DNA of 34,218 nucleotides from the NCBI GenBank assembly GCA_002811675.1, contig PDIM01010262.1, positions 5,955 through 40,172 of the forward strand. Direction: 5' to 3'. The DNA is from Ichthyosporea sp. XGB-2017a (taxonomy: Eukaryota > Opisthokonta > Ichthyosporea). The notes beneath the pieces are model-generated. The model had not been told where the DNA came from, made no database searches, and saw nothing but the letters and a program-made list of their open reading frames with translations. The position numbers were made by a program, and so were the translations under genes. How positions within the stretch are numbered: position 1 is the stretch's first letter; each line of letters begins with the position of its first letter. Of this stretch, positions 28,363 to 34,218 are shown piece by piece.

Positions 28363-28779
28363 TTAAACTTCAAATGGATTGAATAGATTGTAATACATTT
28401 GATTGTCCACACATGGAGCGGGGTTTCCATTGATGGTAAACGTCTTCACACAGTGAGACACATGCACCCACTCATTTAAATCTAATCCTCTTCAAGTTCA
28501 CATTTATCATCACCCGCAATTTGGTGGATTACCAAATTACATAGTCCTTGATACATCCTGCACAAACATTGGACCAAAATAATCCCCCATTGGGGCAAAT
28601 AACTCTCCCTTGAGCTTATTGCCAGTCTTTACCTCAATTCCATTGGCAAACACCTTACTCAGATTAACATTTGGGTCATCCGCCACACCGAACACGTGAA
28701 TTCCTGTGGCTGTATACTTACTTATTCTATCCGCAATTGTGTTCTCCATCAGGATTTCCCTCTTCTCTTGGTCCCCCAG
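28363..28779 (-). other. Short coding-like scraps upstream of the ML fragment
   Basis: Two short minus-strand frames lack a recognised family. Frame 28363-28491 (42 codons) reads NEWVHVSHC, TFTINGNPAPC and DNQMYYNLF. Frame 28537-28779 contains an ATG at 28749 and reads IHVFGVADDPNV, ANGIEVKTGN and APMGDYFGPMFVQD. Another frame at 28263-28445 overlaps the ML fragment and competes with the first. They may be exons of the ML gene, pieces of a decayed gene, or chance. No frame links them without introns or frameshifts. Nothing else is seen up to 28875. Confidence 0.25.
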
Positions 28780-28875
28780 TCAGAAGAAGATGGATTCTCA
28801 AGGAGAAGCTCCCATGTGAAGTCCCAAATCCCAATGAACACAACTCGGGCCTTTTTGTTCTTTTTTTAGTTTCTT

Positions 28876-28881
28876 TTTATT
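28876..28881 (-). terminator. Candidate polyadenylation signal of the RCC1-like gene
   Basis: TTTATT on the plus strand reads AATAAA on the minus strand, 90 nt past the stop at 28971, in a T-rich (minus-strand A-rich) stretch. Confidence 0.45.
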
Positions 28882-28903
28882 ATTGTTTCGGTCTTTAATT
28901 GAT

Positions 28904-28938
28904 GCCACGTGCAATTGGCACACTATTACCCACGTGGC
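28904..28938. repeat. 8-bp perfect inverted repeat containing two CACGTG hexamers
   Basis: GCCACGTG at 28904-28911 and CACGTGGC at 28931-28938 are exact reverse complements around a 19-nt spacer. They lie 33-67 nt past the RCC1-like stop. They could form a stem-loop in the 3' UTR, or be two E-box/G-box sites. A third CACGTG is at 30590-30595, upstream of the same gene. Confidence 0.5.
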
Positions 28939-28970
28939 CTGTTTTCTTCCCCCTTGTTTCTTTCCCATCA

Positions 28971-30389
28971 TCAATTAGGTACATTGCTTGGAATAGTTGT
29001 TTGATTGTACCCATTGTATCCCCAGCATCGTAGTCGTTGAGAGTCTGAGAGAAAGACACATGTGTGTGCCCCACCTGCTCCAACAGAACTTACCTGGCCA
29101 ATATTACTTGGGATTTTTGATTGTTTGTAACCATTCCCTCCCCAGCACCTCAGTTGCTTGGAGTCTGAGAGAATCACACACGTGTGTGCAAACCCCGCAG
29201 AAACAGCACTTACTTGCCCAATGTCAGTTGGGATATCTGTTTGATTAAACTTGTTTTCTCCCCAGCATCTCAGCTGGTTAGAGTCTGAGAGAAGTGCGCA
29301 TGTGTGATGAAACCCCGCAGCTACATCAGTTACTTCACCAATACTGCTTGGAATATCCGTTTCATTCGATTCATTTCCTCCCCAGCATCTAAGCTGCTTT
29401 GATCCTGACACAATAACACAAGTGTGCTTATCACCAGCGGCAACAGCAATCACTTGCCCAATACTGCTTGGGATATCCGTTTGCCCATAGTTATTCCTTC
29501 CCCAACATCTCAGTTCCCTCGAGTCGGAGAGAATGGCACAAGTGTGCTCATCCCCCGCCGCAACAGCACTTACTGTAACAACAGTGGGTGGAACATCGGC
29601 CTGGCCATGATTACTCGAGCCCCAACATCGGAGATGGTTAGAGCCTGAGATGATGGCACATGTGTGATAGCCTCCACCTACAACAACATCAACACTTGTG
29701 TGGCCAAAATTATTTGGGATAGTCGCTTGAGCATCATCATTCAACCCCCAACACAAAAGTTGTTTGGCATCAGAGAAAATAGCACAAGTGTGTTGCCGTC
29801 CTGTTGCGAGTACAGTTCCTCTGGGAGAAGGGTCGCCAGTTTTGTCATCCTTGCTCTTTCCCGTCAGTATCACAAGCAAAAGGAAAATGAGGAAGAGAAC
29901 AAGCACAATGGCCGCTGCTGATACAGCAGAGAGGACAACCATTTTTCTACTGCAACATTTCCTATTGGAAGAGGTAGTAGGATTAGAATTATGATCAGGA
30001 GAACTGCTCACTTCCTTTTCAAACTTGGGCAATTGATGAGAATCACATTTGCTGTTTCGCAAGTATTCTTTCGACTTTTCTTTCTCGATAGTAGCCTCAC
30101 CAGAAATGCTAATACATGTGGGAGATGGCCCGGAGCTATTCCCCTGAGAGCATTCAGTACTACGAAAACATAGAGATGCACTGTCATACTTCTCATCGAA
30201 CTCTTTTAAGTCACCCGGGAGACCTTCCTTGAGGGATTTGGCATATGTGGGGGATGTCTTATCCTCAACCTCCTCTACAGTCGTCCATTCGTCATACACG
30301 TTTTCAGTGTCTTCCTTGTAGTCATAATCATAATCATAGTCATAATCATACTCGTATTCATCCCCACAGGAGGGGGAACTAAGCGACAT
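28971..30389 (-). CDS. Probable type II membrane protein with a seven-bladed RCC1-type propeller (472 aa)
   Basis: The start is the ATG at 30389, which has A at -3. The frame extends upstream to 30497 only from a TTG, so the longer form is not favoured. Residues 1-149 are polar, with a Tyr/Asp tract at about 11-24 and a basic dicysteine KCCSRK just before the membrane. Residues ~150-176 form one transmembrane helix. From ~192 to the end are seven ~40-residue repeats with the signature AG-x-x-HTC-x-x-x-S-x-x-x-x-L-x-CWG-x-N then IP. Basic residues on the N-terminal side of the helix suggest that the head is cytosolic and the propeller is outside or lumenal. Two cysteines per blade fit an oxidising compartment. 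Family members such as RCC1 and plant UVR8 bind proteins; a chromatin role is unlikely here because of the membrane helix. Ligand unknown. Confidence 0.83.
   Translation of the reverse strand: MSLSSPSCGDEYEYDYDYDYDYDYKEDTENVYDEWTTVEEVEDKTSPTYAKSLKEGLPGDLKEFDEKYDSASLCFRSTECSQGNSSGPSPTCISISGEATIEKEKSKEYLRNSKCDSHQLPKFEKEVSSSPDHNSNPTTSSNRKCCSRKMVVLSAVSAAAIVLVLFLIFLLLVILTGKSKDDKTGDPSPRGTVLATGRQHTCAIFSDAKQLLCWGLNDDAQATIPNNFGHTSVDVVVGGGYHTCAIISGSNHLRCWGSSNHGQADVPPTVVTVSAVAAGDEHTCAILSDSRELRCWGRNNYGQTDIPSSIGQVIAVAAGDKHTCVIVSGSKQLRCWGGNESNETDIPSSIGEVTDVAAGFHHTCALLSDSNQLRCWGENKFNQTDIPTDIGQVSAVSAGFAHTCVILSDSKQLRCWGGNGYKQSKIPSNIGQVSSVGAGGAHTCVFLSDSQRLRCWGYNGYNQTTIPSNVPN
28974..29816 (-). repeat. Seven tandem RCC1-type blades
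   Basis: Seven units of 37-43 codons each contain HTC and CWG. This is the number needed to close the canonical seven-bladed propeller, so the domain is probably complete even though the last blade ends only a few residues after IPSN. Asn-x-Thr sequons occur near several blade ends. Confidence 0.85.
29862..29942 (-). other. Transmembrane helix of the RCC1-like protein
   Basis: Residues ~150-176 are almost wholly Val, Leu, Ile, Ala and Phe (VLVLFLIFLLLVIL core), flanked by KCCSRK before and GKSK after. The cysteines next to the membrane are plausible palmitoylation sites. Confidence 0.85.
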
Positions 30390-31170
30390 TGTGCTAATCA
30401 GTAATCTATACTTGTCAATCAAAGAGGCTGGACAGAAGAATATATGTCCTTCTGTGTACTTTCTCAAAGGAACCCGGAGAGGAGGAGGTCCAAACAACTG
30501 CCTTTACACAGGTTTGTTTGTCCTTCTTCCCCTTTACCATAAACACCTGCCTTAGCATTCCTGCCTGTCTCTTTTTCTTCTTGAACCATCACGTGGATAA
30601 TGAGCTAATTAAATGTTAATTGCCACATTTTGCTAATTAGCATATAGTGGGATTTTGTCCTCCTGTGGACAGGGGGACAGATTATCTTCTAACCCTTTTG
30701 CTAGACTGTGAATTGTAATGAGAGTCTTTCAAGCTCCACAGGAATGAAGTCGGTGCCTTTGTCCTTATTCTGAAACAAACCCGGAACAAACCAGACATGT
30801 TTGCAGTAAGATGGGCAAATAGTACGGCGACCTTGGAAATCAATAGACCTTTTAATTAGTGTAAAGGAGCAACTAAGACAGGGAACTGACTATTTAGTAT
30901 TTTGGGCAAGGTTGCTGACTTGTACCAATTGTGTTTTAATCTTAGATGCCATTCTGGCCTACGTTTATTTGCCTTTAGAACCTCGAAGTAGGAGCACAGT
31001 GCGCAACCAGAAAGCAACACAATAAGTCAAAAGTCGCATGTCCCGTTACTTCTTTCTGGAACTATTAGTGGTGTTAAGCGAAAAGTGCACTGGGGGCAGG
31101 TGCACAAAAGCTCCATGTGCAATTTAGAGAGTTGAAAGATAGGGATTTCGCGACGGGAAATGTTTTCTAG
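30390..31170. promoter_or_regulatory. Divergent intergenic region between the RCC1-like and GNAT-like genes
   Basis: No convincing coding frame is seen in these ~780 bases. They should hold both promoters. Visible elements are CACGTG at 30590-30595, an AT-rich segment at about 30600-30650 with a perfect 10-bp palindrome GCTAATTAGC at 30632-30641, and a related GAGCTAATTA just before it. No clear TATA box was recognised. The right end (TTTTCTAG, 31163-31170) could be a 3' splice site for the coding frame that follows. Confidence 0.4.
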
Positions 31171-31331
31171 TGCTCCCTGAATAAGCTTCTCGATGGTTAC
31201 AAGCAAGATTTGCCTAAGTTTAATTTAGATGATGAAAAGGAAACGCTGGATATTGCGCAGAAATGTGTTGTTGAGATATGTGATAGGCCTGGATATGCGT
31301 TGGATAGGGAAAATGGAAAACCCCCCGAAAA
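31171..31331 (+). CDS. 5' coding segment of the GNAT-like gene, in a different frame (exon or frameshift)
   Basis: After a stop at 31168-31170, this frame reads SLNKLLDGYKQDLPKF, then DDEKETLDIAQKC, EICDRPGYALD and GKPPEK. Its composition fits a real protein and it has no ATG. It then loses sense, while the next frame starts at 31335 with MDRKIWEQ. Joining the two at 31320-31334 needs a -1 shift, and that stretch contains runs of six C and six A. A 44-nt GT-AG segment at 31299-31342 would also join them in phase, but its donor is poor. TTTTCTAG immediately upstream is a plausible splice acceptor for an earlier exon carrying the start. Confidence 0.5.
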
Positions 31332-31334
31332 AAT

Positions 31335-32864
31335 ATGGATAGGAAGATCTGGGAGCAGTGTGATATTCTCTCGCAGGAGTTGTGTGATTTTGCCACTGCC
31401 ATGTACGGAAGTCAAATGGGGATGTATGGACTGATGGGACTAAGGACGGGCGGTGGAGGAGGAGGAGAGAAGGGGCCGTTGTCGTGGAAGGGGAAGACGA
31501 GGAGGAAGATTGAAAGGGAGGAGCTGCTGTTGGAAGGGGAGGAGGAGAAGTATCTGGTGAGGGAAGTGATGTATTTGGAAAGACTGGAGGTAGAACCAGA
31601 CTTTCGGAAGAAGGGTGTGGCGGAGTTTGTGTTGGAGATGCTTCAACGCGTGCATCCAGCCCTGCTTGTGGCCCAAGCGCTTCCACTTCGTAATCATAAG
31701 ACGGCAATATATCGTGATCCACATGAGCGGCCCAGTGCGGAAGAAAAGGCGGCGACTAAAGCAGCCATTGGGAAGATCCGGGCACGGTACAGGAGTTATG
31801 GCTTCAAGTTTTTCTCTGACCTTGATGGTGGTCAGAATGAGAGCCTCGAGACGTATGTGTATCGGGGTGTGAAGCAGAAGCCGCTGTGGGAAGTGGCCCC
31901 GATGCTGTTTGATGCGGATATGCTGAAGACCCTGACTGAGGAGGAGAAGAGGACTACCCTGCAGGTGTGTTGTGAGTATGGGAAGTGTAAGGAGTTCATC
32001 GATGGCAGACTGTGTAATATGTTTTATGATGATGGTAAGGAAATGGTCCGTCCGCCTCGACGACTCCGAGCGGATGGTGGAGGGAGATATTCGAGCCCTA
32101 TAAAGTTTGTAAATCGTATCTACCCCATTGACGCTCAGGGACTGATGTTGCAGTCACATGCAGAGCTCTTTATCACAACCCATCTAGGCGATACGTATAC
32201 TTTTGTTGAGGCAGGTAGCAGTGATAGCGAGGACTCCGAAGATGAGGAGGACTCTGATGATGAGGAGGGCTCCGAAGATGAGGAGGGCTCTGATGATGAG
32301 GAGAGGACCAAGTTTTGCATTGGGGAGTTTCGTGGAATGATTGTATCGCCGACTCTTGTGAAGATGTGTAAGGACCCCTTCGATACAACTCTGTCCAAAA
32401 CCTCCCAGACTAAACTATCCATCTTCAAGGACCTCCTGGCCCATCTTCCACAGGTGTGCGGCACTTGCAGTCGTAATTCCGTGCTGGCAGAGCTGATATA
32501 TATCGACCCAGAAGCCTATCATCGGTTTGAGTTTACAAATTTATGGAGTGGCCGATTGTGGTCCATGCTGTCCCCCGCAATGCTTGTAAGTGAGTGTGGC
32601 TTACATACGGGACCCGATGCAGAACCTGAATCCTTTGCGAAGCATTTGGAAATCCTATGTAGCACCTTTAAAGATAAAACAAGTCTTGCTTACGCCTCTT
32701 CCTGTGTAGCAGAGGGCGTTGAGTACTTTAGTTTCAACAATGGGGAACTTTCGATGCATGATGATGAATGCGCTCGTCGTTACTCCTTGTATCCCTCCGA
32801 AGAGATGTGCGCCAAGCCGTATGAGAAGGCATACCTGGTAAACCGATACCTGCCAGGGAAATAA
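31335..32864 (+). CDS. GNAT-type N-acetyltransferase-like protein with a long C-terminal extension
   Basis: The 509-codon frame from the ATG at 31335 has GNAT landmarks. Residues ~80-105 read YLERLEVEPDFRKKGVAEFV, with the R-x-x-G-x-A acetyl-CoA pyrophosphate loop. Residues ~151-160 read RYRSYGFKFF, the usual late motif. The usual spacing between them is stretched by a polar insert (HERPSAEEKAA). A Gly-rich segment lies at ~39-44. After about residue 170 comes an unrecognised region, a Ser/Asp/Glu tract at ~300-323, and a cysteine-containing C-terminal part with no family I can name. Substrate is unknown. The true N-terminus probably includes the segment at 31171-31331, so this start may be internal. 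No signal peptide is visible; a cytosolic or nuclear place is likely. Confidence 0.65.
   Translation: MDRKIWEQCDILSQELCDFATAMYGSQMGMYGLMGLRTGGGGGGEKGPLSWKGKTRRKIEREELLLEGEEEKYLVREVMYLERLEVEPDFRKKGVAEFVLEMLQRVHPALLVAQALPLRNHKTAIYRDPHERPSAEEKAATKAAIGKIRARYRSYGFKFFSDLDGGQNESLETYVYRGVKQKPLWEVAPMLFDADMLKTLTEEEKRTTLQVCCEYGKCKEFIDGRLCNMFYDDGKEMVRPPRRLRADGGGRYSSPIKFVNRIYPIDAQGLMLQSHAELFITTHLGDTYTFVEAGSSDSEDSEDEEDSDDEEGSEDEEGSDDEERTKFCIGEFRGMIVSPTLVKMCKDPFDTTLSKTSQTKLSIFKDLLAHLPQVCGTCSRNSVLAELIYIDPEAYHRFEFTNLWSGRLWSMLSPAMLVSECGLHTGPDAEPESFAKHLEILCSTFKDKTSLAYASSCVAEGVEYFSFNNGELSMHDDECARRYSLYPSEEMCAKPYEKAYLVNRYLPGK
32232..32303 (+). repeat. 18-bp acidic coding repeat (four copies)
   Basis: Four 18-nt units encode DSEDEE, DSDDEE, GSEDEE and GSDDEE. 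They alternate so that a 36-bp unit is also duplicated. The Ser-Asp/Glu pattern matches casein kinase 2 target sites. The tract probably forms a flexible acidic loop in the GNAT-like protein. Confidence 0.85.
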
Positions 32865-32927
32865 GGTGATGGGAGGAGGAGGAGAAGGTCGTGTCATGAC
32901 GGCAACAATGGATTTATTTAATTGTGC

Positions 32928-32933
32928 AATAAA
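32928..32933 (+). terminator. Candidate polyadenylation signal of the GNAT-like gene
   Basis: AATAAA lies 64 nt after the stop at 32864. The rest of 32865-33138 is spacer with a T-rich run at about 33000-33025. Its single open frame is low-complexity and not convincing. Confidence 0.5.
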
Positions 32934-33138
32934 TGAAATGAAACAGTCATTTGAATGGGCTTCTGTGGACAAACGTGTTTTATCTCTTGAGGCAGATGTT
33001 TTTTGTTTTTGTTCTTTTTTTTTCATCCACAGTCATGGACACGGTTATTCCCTTTTAAAGTACAAATATTCTAACATTACCATTATCATAGCTCTCTCCC
33101 CCGAGACCCACAGCCAAGCAGGATGGACGGTAAACTGA

Positions 33139-33735
33139 TTTGCCACTGCTTGGAAAGCGAGAAATGGTTTCTTCTACGGGGACGAGGAAGTACCGAACGT
33201 GGAACAACTCATCCAAAACGTTCAGTGGGAATGGAACACTCGGGCCAAAGCAACGGAGGAGGATAACGGTATATAAACAACTTTTTCTTTTTCTTTCCGT
33301 GAGAGACTTGGCTATAAATACACAGCCGAGGAACTAGACACCCGTGTGCTAGCTCATGTTTATGAGGCTTTGAACTCAAGTGGGTACTATGCAAATTTCT
33401 TCCTAGTGTTTCAAGGTTTCAAAATCTGTGTGGACTTCCTGCGACTCAAAAAAGCTACACATCCAATACCAAGAGAAAACCAACGTGTGTGTCCTGCGAG
33501 CGATTATGGTCGACCTCGACCTTTGCAGTTTCCGTTAGGGGAGTACAGAGCGGGCGAAGGACTAACTGAGTTTGTTCGCTTTGATGAAGAGAATGATCAG
33601 AAAAGGCATGAAGCATACAGCCAATATCACAAAGGCCTTGGTGTTCGGCGCCGCATGAAGATTCCCGATTGCTTTGTCTTCGACCTTCACCTGTGCTTTC
33701 CCAATGGAGCTGTAACTGGTCACGAGGGAAATTGA
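33139..33735 (+). CDS. Unrecognised protein, two exons likely
   Basis: Upstream coding (from 33139) reads NGFFYGDEEVPNVEQLIQ then WEWNTRAKATEEDN. Downstream (33326-33735) reads EELDTRVLAHVYEALNSSGYY, FQGFKICVDFLRL, and at the end RRRMKIPDCFVFDLHLC before the stop. Both parts are in the same frame, separated by TAA at 33274. A GT-AG segment at 33269-33325 (57 nt, pyrimidine-rich) removes the stop and keeps phase 1. The start is unresolved. The ATG at 33123 is in another frame, but a 28-nt GTAAAC...AG segment (33130-33157) would join it in phase; that is very short for an intron. No family is recognised. The protein is rich in Tyr, Arg and Glu and has no signal peptide or membrane helix. TATAAATA at 33313-33320 could instead be a promoter element. 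Confidence 0.5.
33269..33325 (+). other. Candidate 57-nt spliceosomal intron
   Basis: It starts GTATAT, has a tract of T and C at about 33281-33298, and ends ACAG. Splicing joins a first-position G to CC, giving Ala in frame, and removes the only stop between two coding-like segments. Splicing at the earlier AGs (33303, 33305) would not keep the downstream frame. Confidence 0.5.
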
Positions 33736-33838
33736 TCGTGCGTTGTTTACATTAAATTAAATTGTTTTTCGGAAACAAAAAATGTAGTTTAGGGCCCTCC
33801 CTGGCTCCAAATTCAGAACTATAAGTGCAAAACAAAAA

Positions 33839-33844
33839 AATAAA
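33839..33844 (+). terminator. Candidate polyadenylation signal of the last plus-strand gene
   Basis: AATAAA lies 104 nt after the stop at 33735, inside an A-rich stretch (33831-33850). Confidence 0.5.
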
Positions 33845-34057
33845 CAAAAGAAACAGTTTCATTTCAATGAAGAAAAACTAATCTAAAATCGAAGACGTCT
33901 CAAGTCAAAAGGTGTAAAGCGACATTTTTGGCGCGCTTTTTGATCAAAAAATGCTATCATTTCTTTAACTTTTTCTTTCTTTCTTCTTTTTCTCCTTTCT
34001 CCTTTCCTCTTTCTCCCAACGGGCCATGGCCCAGAGCCCAGGCCCCTCTTCGGTATT
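33845..34057. other. Spacer with an E2F-like site and a pyrimidine tract
   Basis: TTTGGCGC at 33927-33934, within TTTTTGGCGCGCTTTTTG, matches the E2F/DP consensus TTTSSCGC. From about 33960 to 34017 the plus strand is almost pure T and C. Read on the minus strand, it encodes Lys, Arg and Glu in a frame (33883-34206) that is open to the window edge. No clear gene is established. Confidence 0.3.
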
Positions 34058-34218
34058 CCCCCACCTCTTCCCGCCACCTCTGGGCTCTGCCCCCCTCTCC
34101 CTCCACATCTTCCCGCCACCTCTGGGCTCTGCCCCCCTCTCCCTCCACCTCTTCCCGCCACCTCTGGGCTCTGCCCCCCTCTCCCTCCACCTCTTCCCGC
34201 CACCACTGGGCTCTGCCC
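34058..34218. repeat. 42-bp minisatellite, nearly four copies, cut by the window edge
   Basis: The landmark TGGGCTCTG recurs at 34081, 34123, 34165 and 34207, exactly 42 bp apart, with only occasional substitutions (for example ACATCT for ACCTCT at 34105, CACCACTG near 34203). Because 42 is a multiple of three, a minus-strand frame reads a 14-residue Gly/Arg-rich unit (GGQSPEVAGRGGGR) and stays open to the edge. It may be the end of a repeat protein lying mostly outside the window, or simply noncoding DNA. Near-identity of copies points to recent expansion. Confidence 0.85.

Noticed and set aside
28971-30389. Nuclear RCC1-type guanine exchange factor
   Set aside because: A strong transmembrane helix and paired cysteines in the blades do not fit a chromatin-bound Ran exchange factor; only the fold is shared.
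30390-30497. N-terminal extension of the RCC1-like protein
   Set aside because: It would start at TTG. The first ATG is at 30389 with A at -3, so the shorter form is preferred.
31320-31337. Programmed -1 ribosomal frameshift
   Set aside because: The codon series CCC CCC GAA AAA ATA does not give an X-XXY-YYZ heptamer with good re-pairing at both sites; an indel or intron is simpler.
31225-31722. Minus-strand Pro/Ser-rich frame of 165 codons
   Set aside because: It is antisense to the GNAT-like frame, whose motifs are clear; its low-complexity Pro/Ser content mirrors the Gly/Glu/Lys-rich sense strand.
32655-33026. Minus-strand 123-codon frame
   Set aside because: It overlaps the 3' end of the GNAT-like gene and its UTR, begins in a Lys-rich low-complexity stretch, and has no recognisable motif.
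32866-33138. Plus-strand frame after the GNAT-like stop
   Set aside because: It starts at the stop of the previous gene, contains the AATAAA, and becomes Phe/Ile/His low-complexity; read as 3' UTR and spacer.
33883-34206. Confident call of a Gly/Arg-rich minus-strand protein gene
   Set aside because: The frame within the window starts only at GTG, rests on a minisatellite, and cannot be judged without sequence beyond the edge.

Overview
The window looks like nuclear DNA of an intron-poor eukaryote, probably a single-celled or algal lineage; the sequence does not fix the species. The evidence is a 27.8-kb intronless gene with a secretory signal peptide, roughly 0.2-1 kb spacers, AATAAA-type polyadenylation signals after the genes on both strands, a single-pass membrane protein with a beta-propeller, and at least one likely short GT-AG intron. 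Nothing points to a bacterial operon, and coding density is low for a giant virus.

Positions 22-27792 (+) form one uninterrupted frame for a 9256-residue protein of about 1 MDa. In order it has a signal peptide, two PA14 domains, about 75 tandem Ig-like repeats of ~118 residues, and a block-charged Gly-Lys / Glu-Asp tail with no membrane anchor. Nearly all repeats carry a cysteine pair that typical bacterial Ig-like domains lack. The array is hierarchical: alternating A and B units through repeats 4-47, signs of a ten-unit period in the same zone, a diverged stretch (48-56), three copies of a four-unit block (57-68), and a return towards the original consensus at the end. The plan resembles the giant fibrillar adhesins of bacteria, but here it sits in what appears to be a eukaryotic secretory context. 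This is the standout of the window.

Positions 27793-28970 hold the overlapping 3' ends of the giant gene and a minus-strand gene. The latter shows the C-terminal half of an ML (MD-2/NPC2-like) lipid-binding domain, with broken or spliced coding scraps upstream. Positions 28971-30389 (-) encode a probable type II membrane protein with an acidic Tyr/Asp-rich head, one transmembrane helix and seven RCC1-type blades.

Positions 30390-31170 are a divergent intergenic region. Positions 31171-32864 (+) encode a GNAT-type acetyltransferase-like protein whose 5' part lies in another frame. Positions 33139-33735 (+) encode an unrecognised protein, probably with a 57-nt intron. The right edge is a pyrimidine-rich tract followed by a 42-bp minisatellite that runs out of the window. 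The genes are not evidently one pathway; the only shared theme is that three of them look secreted or membrane-bound.
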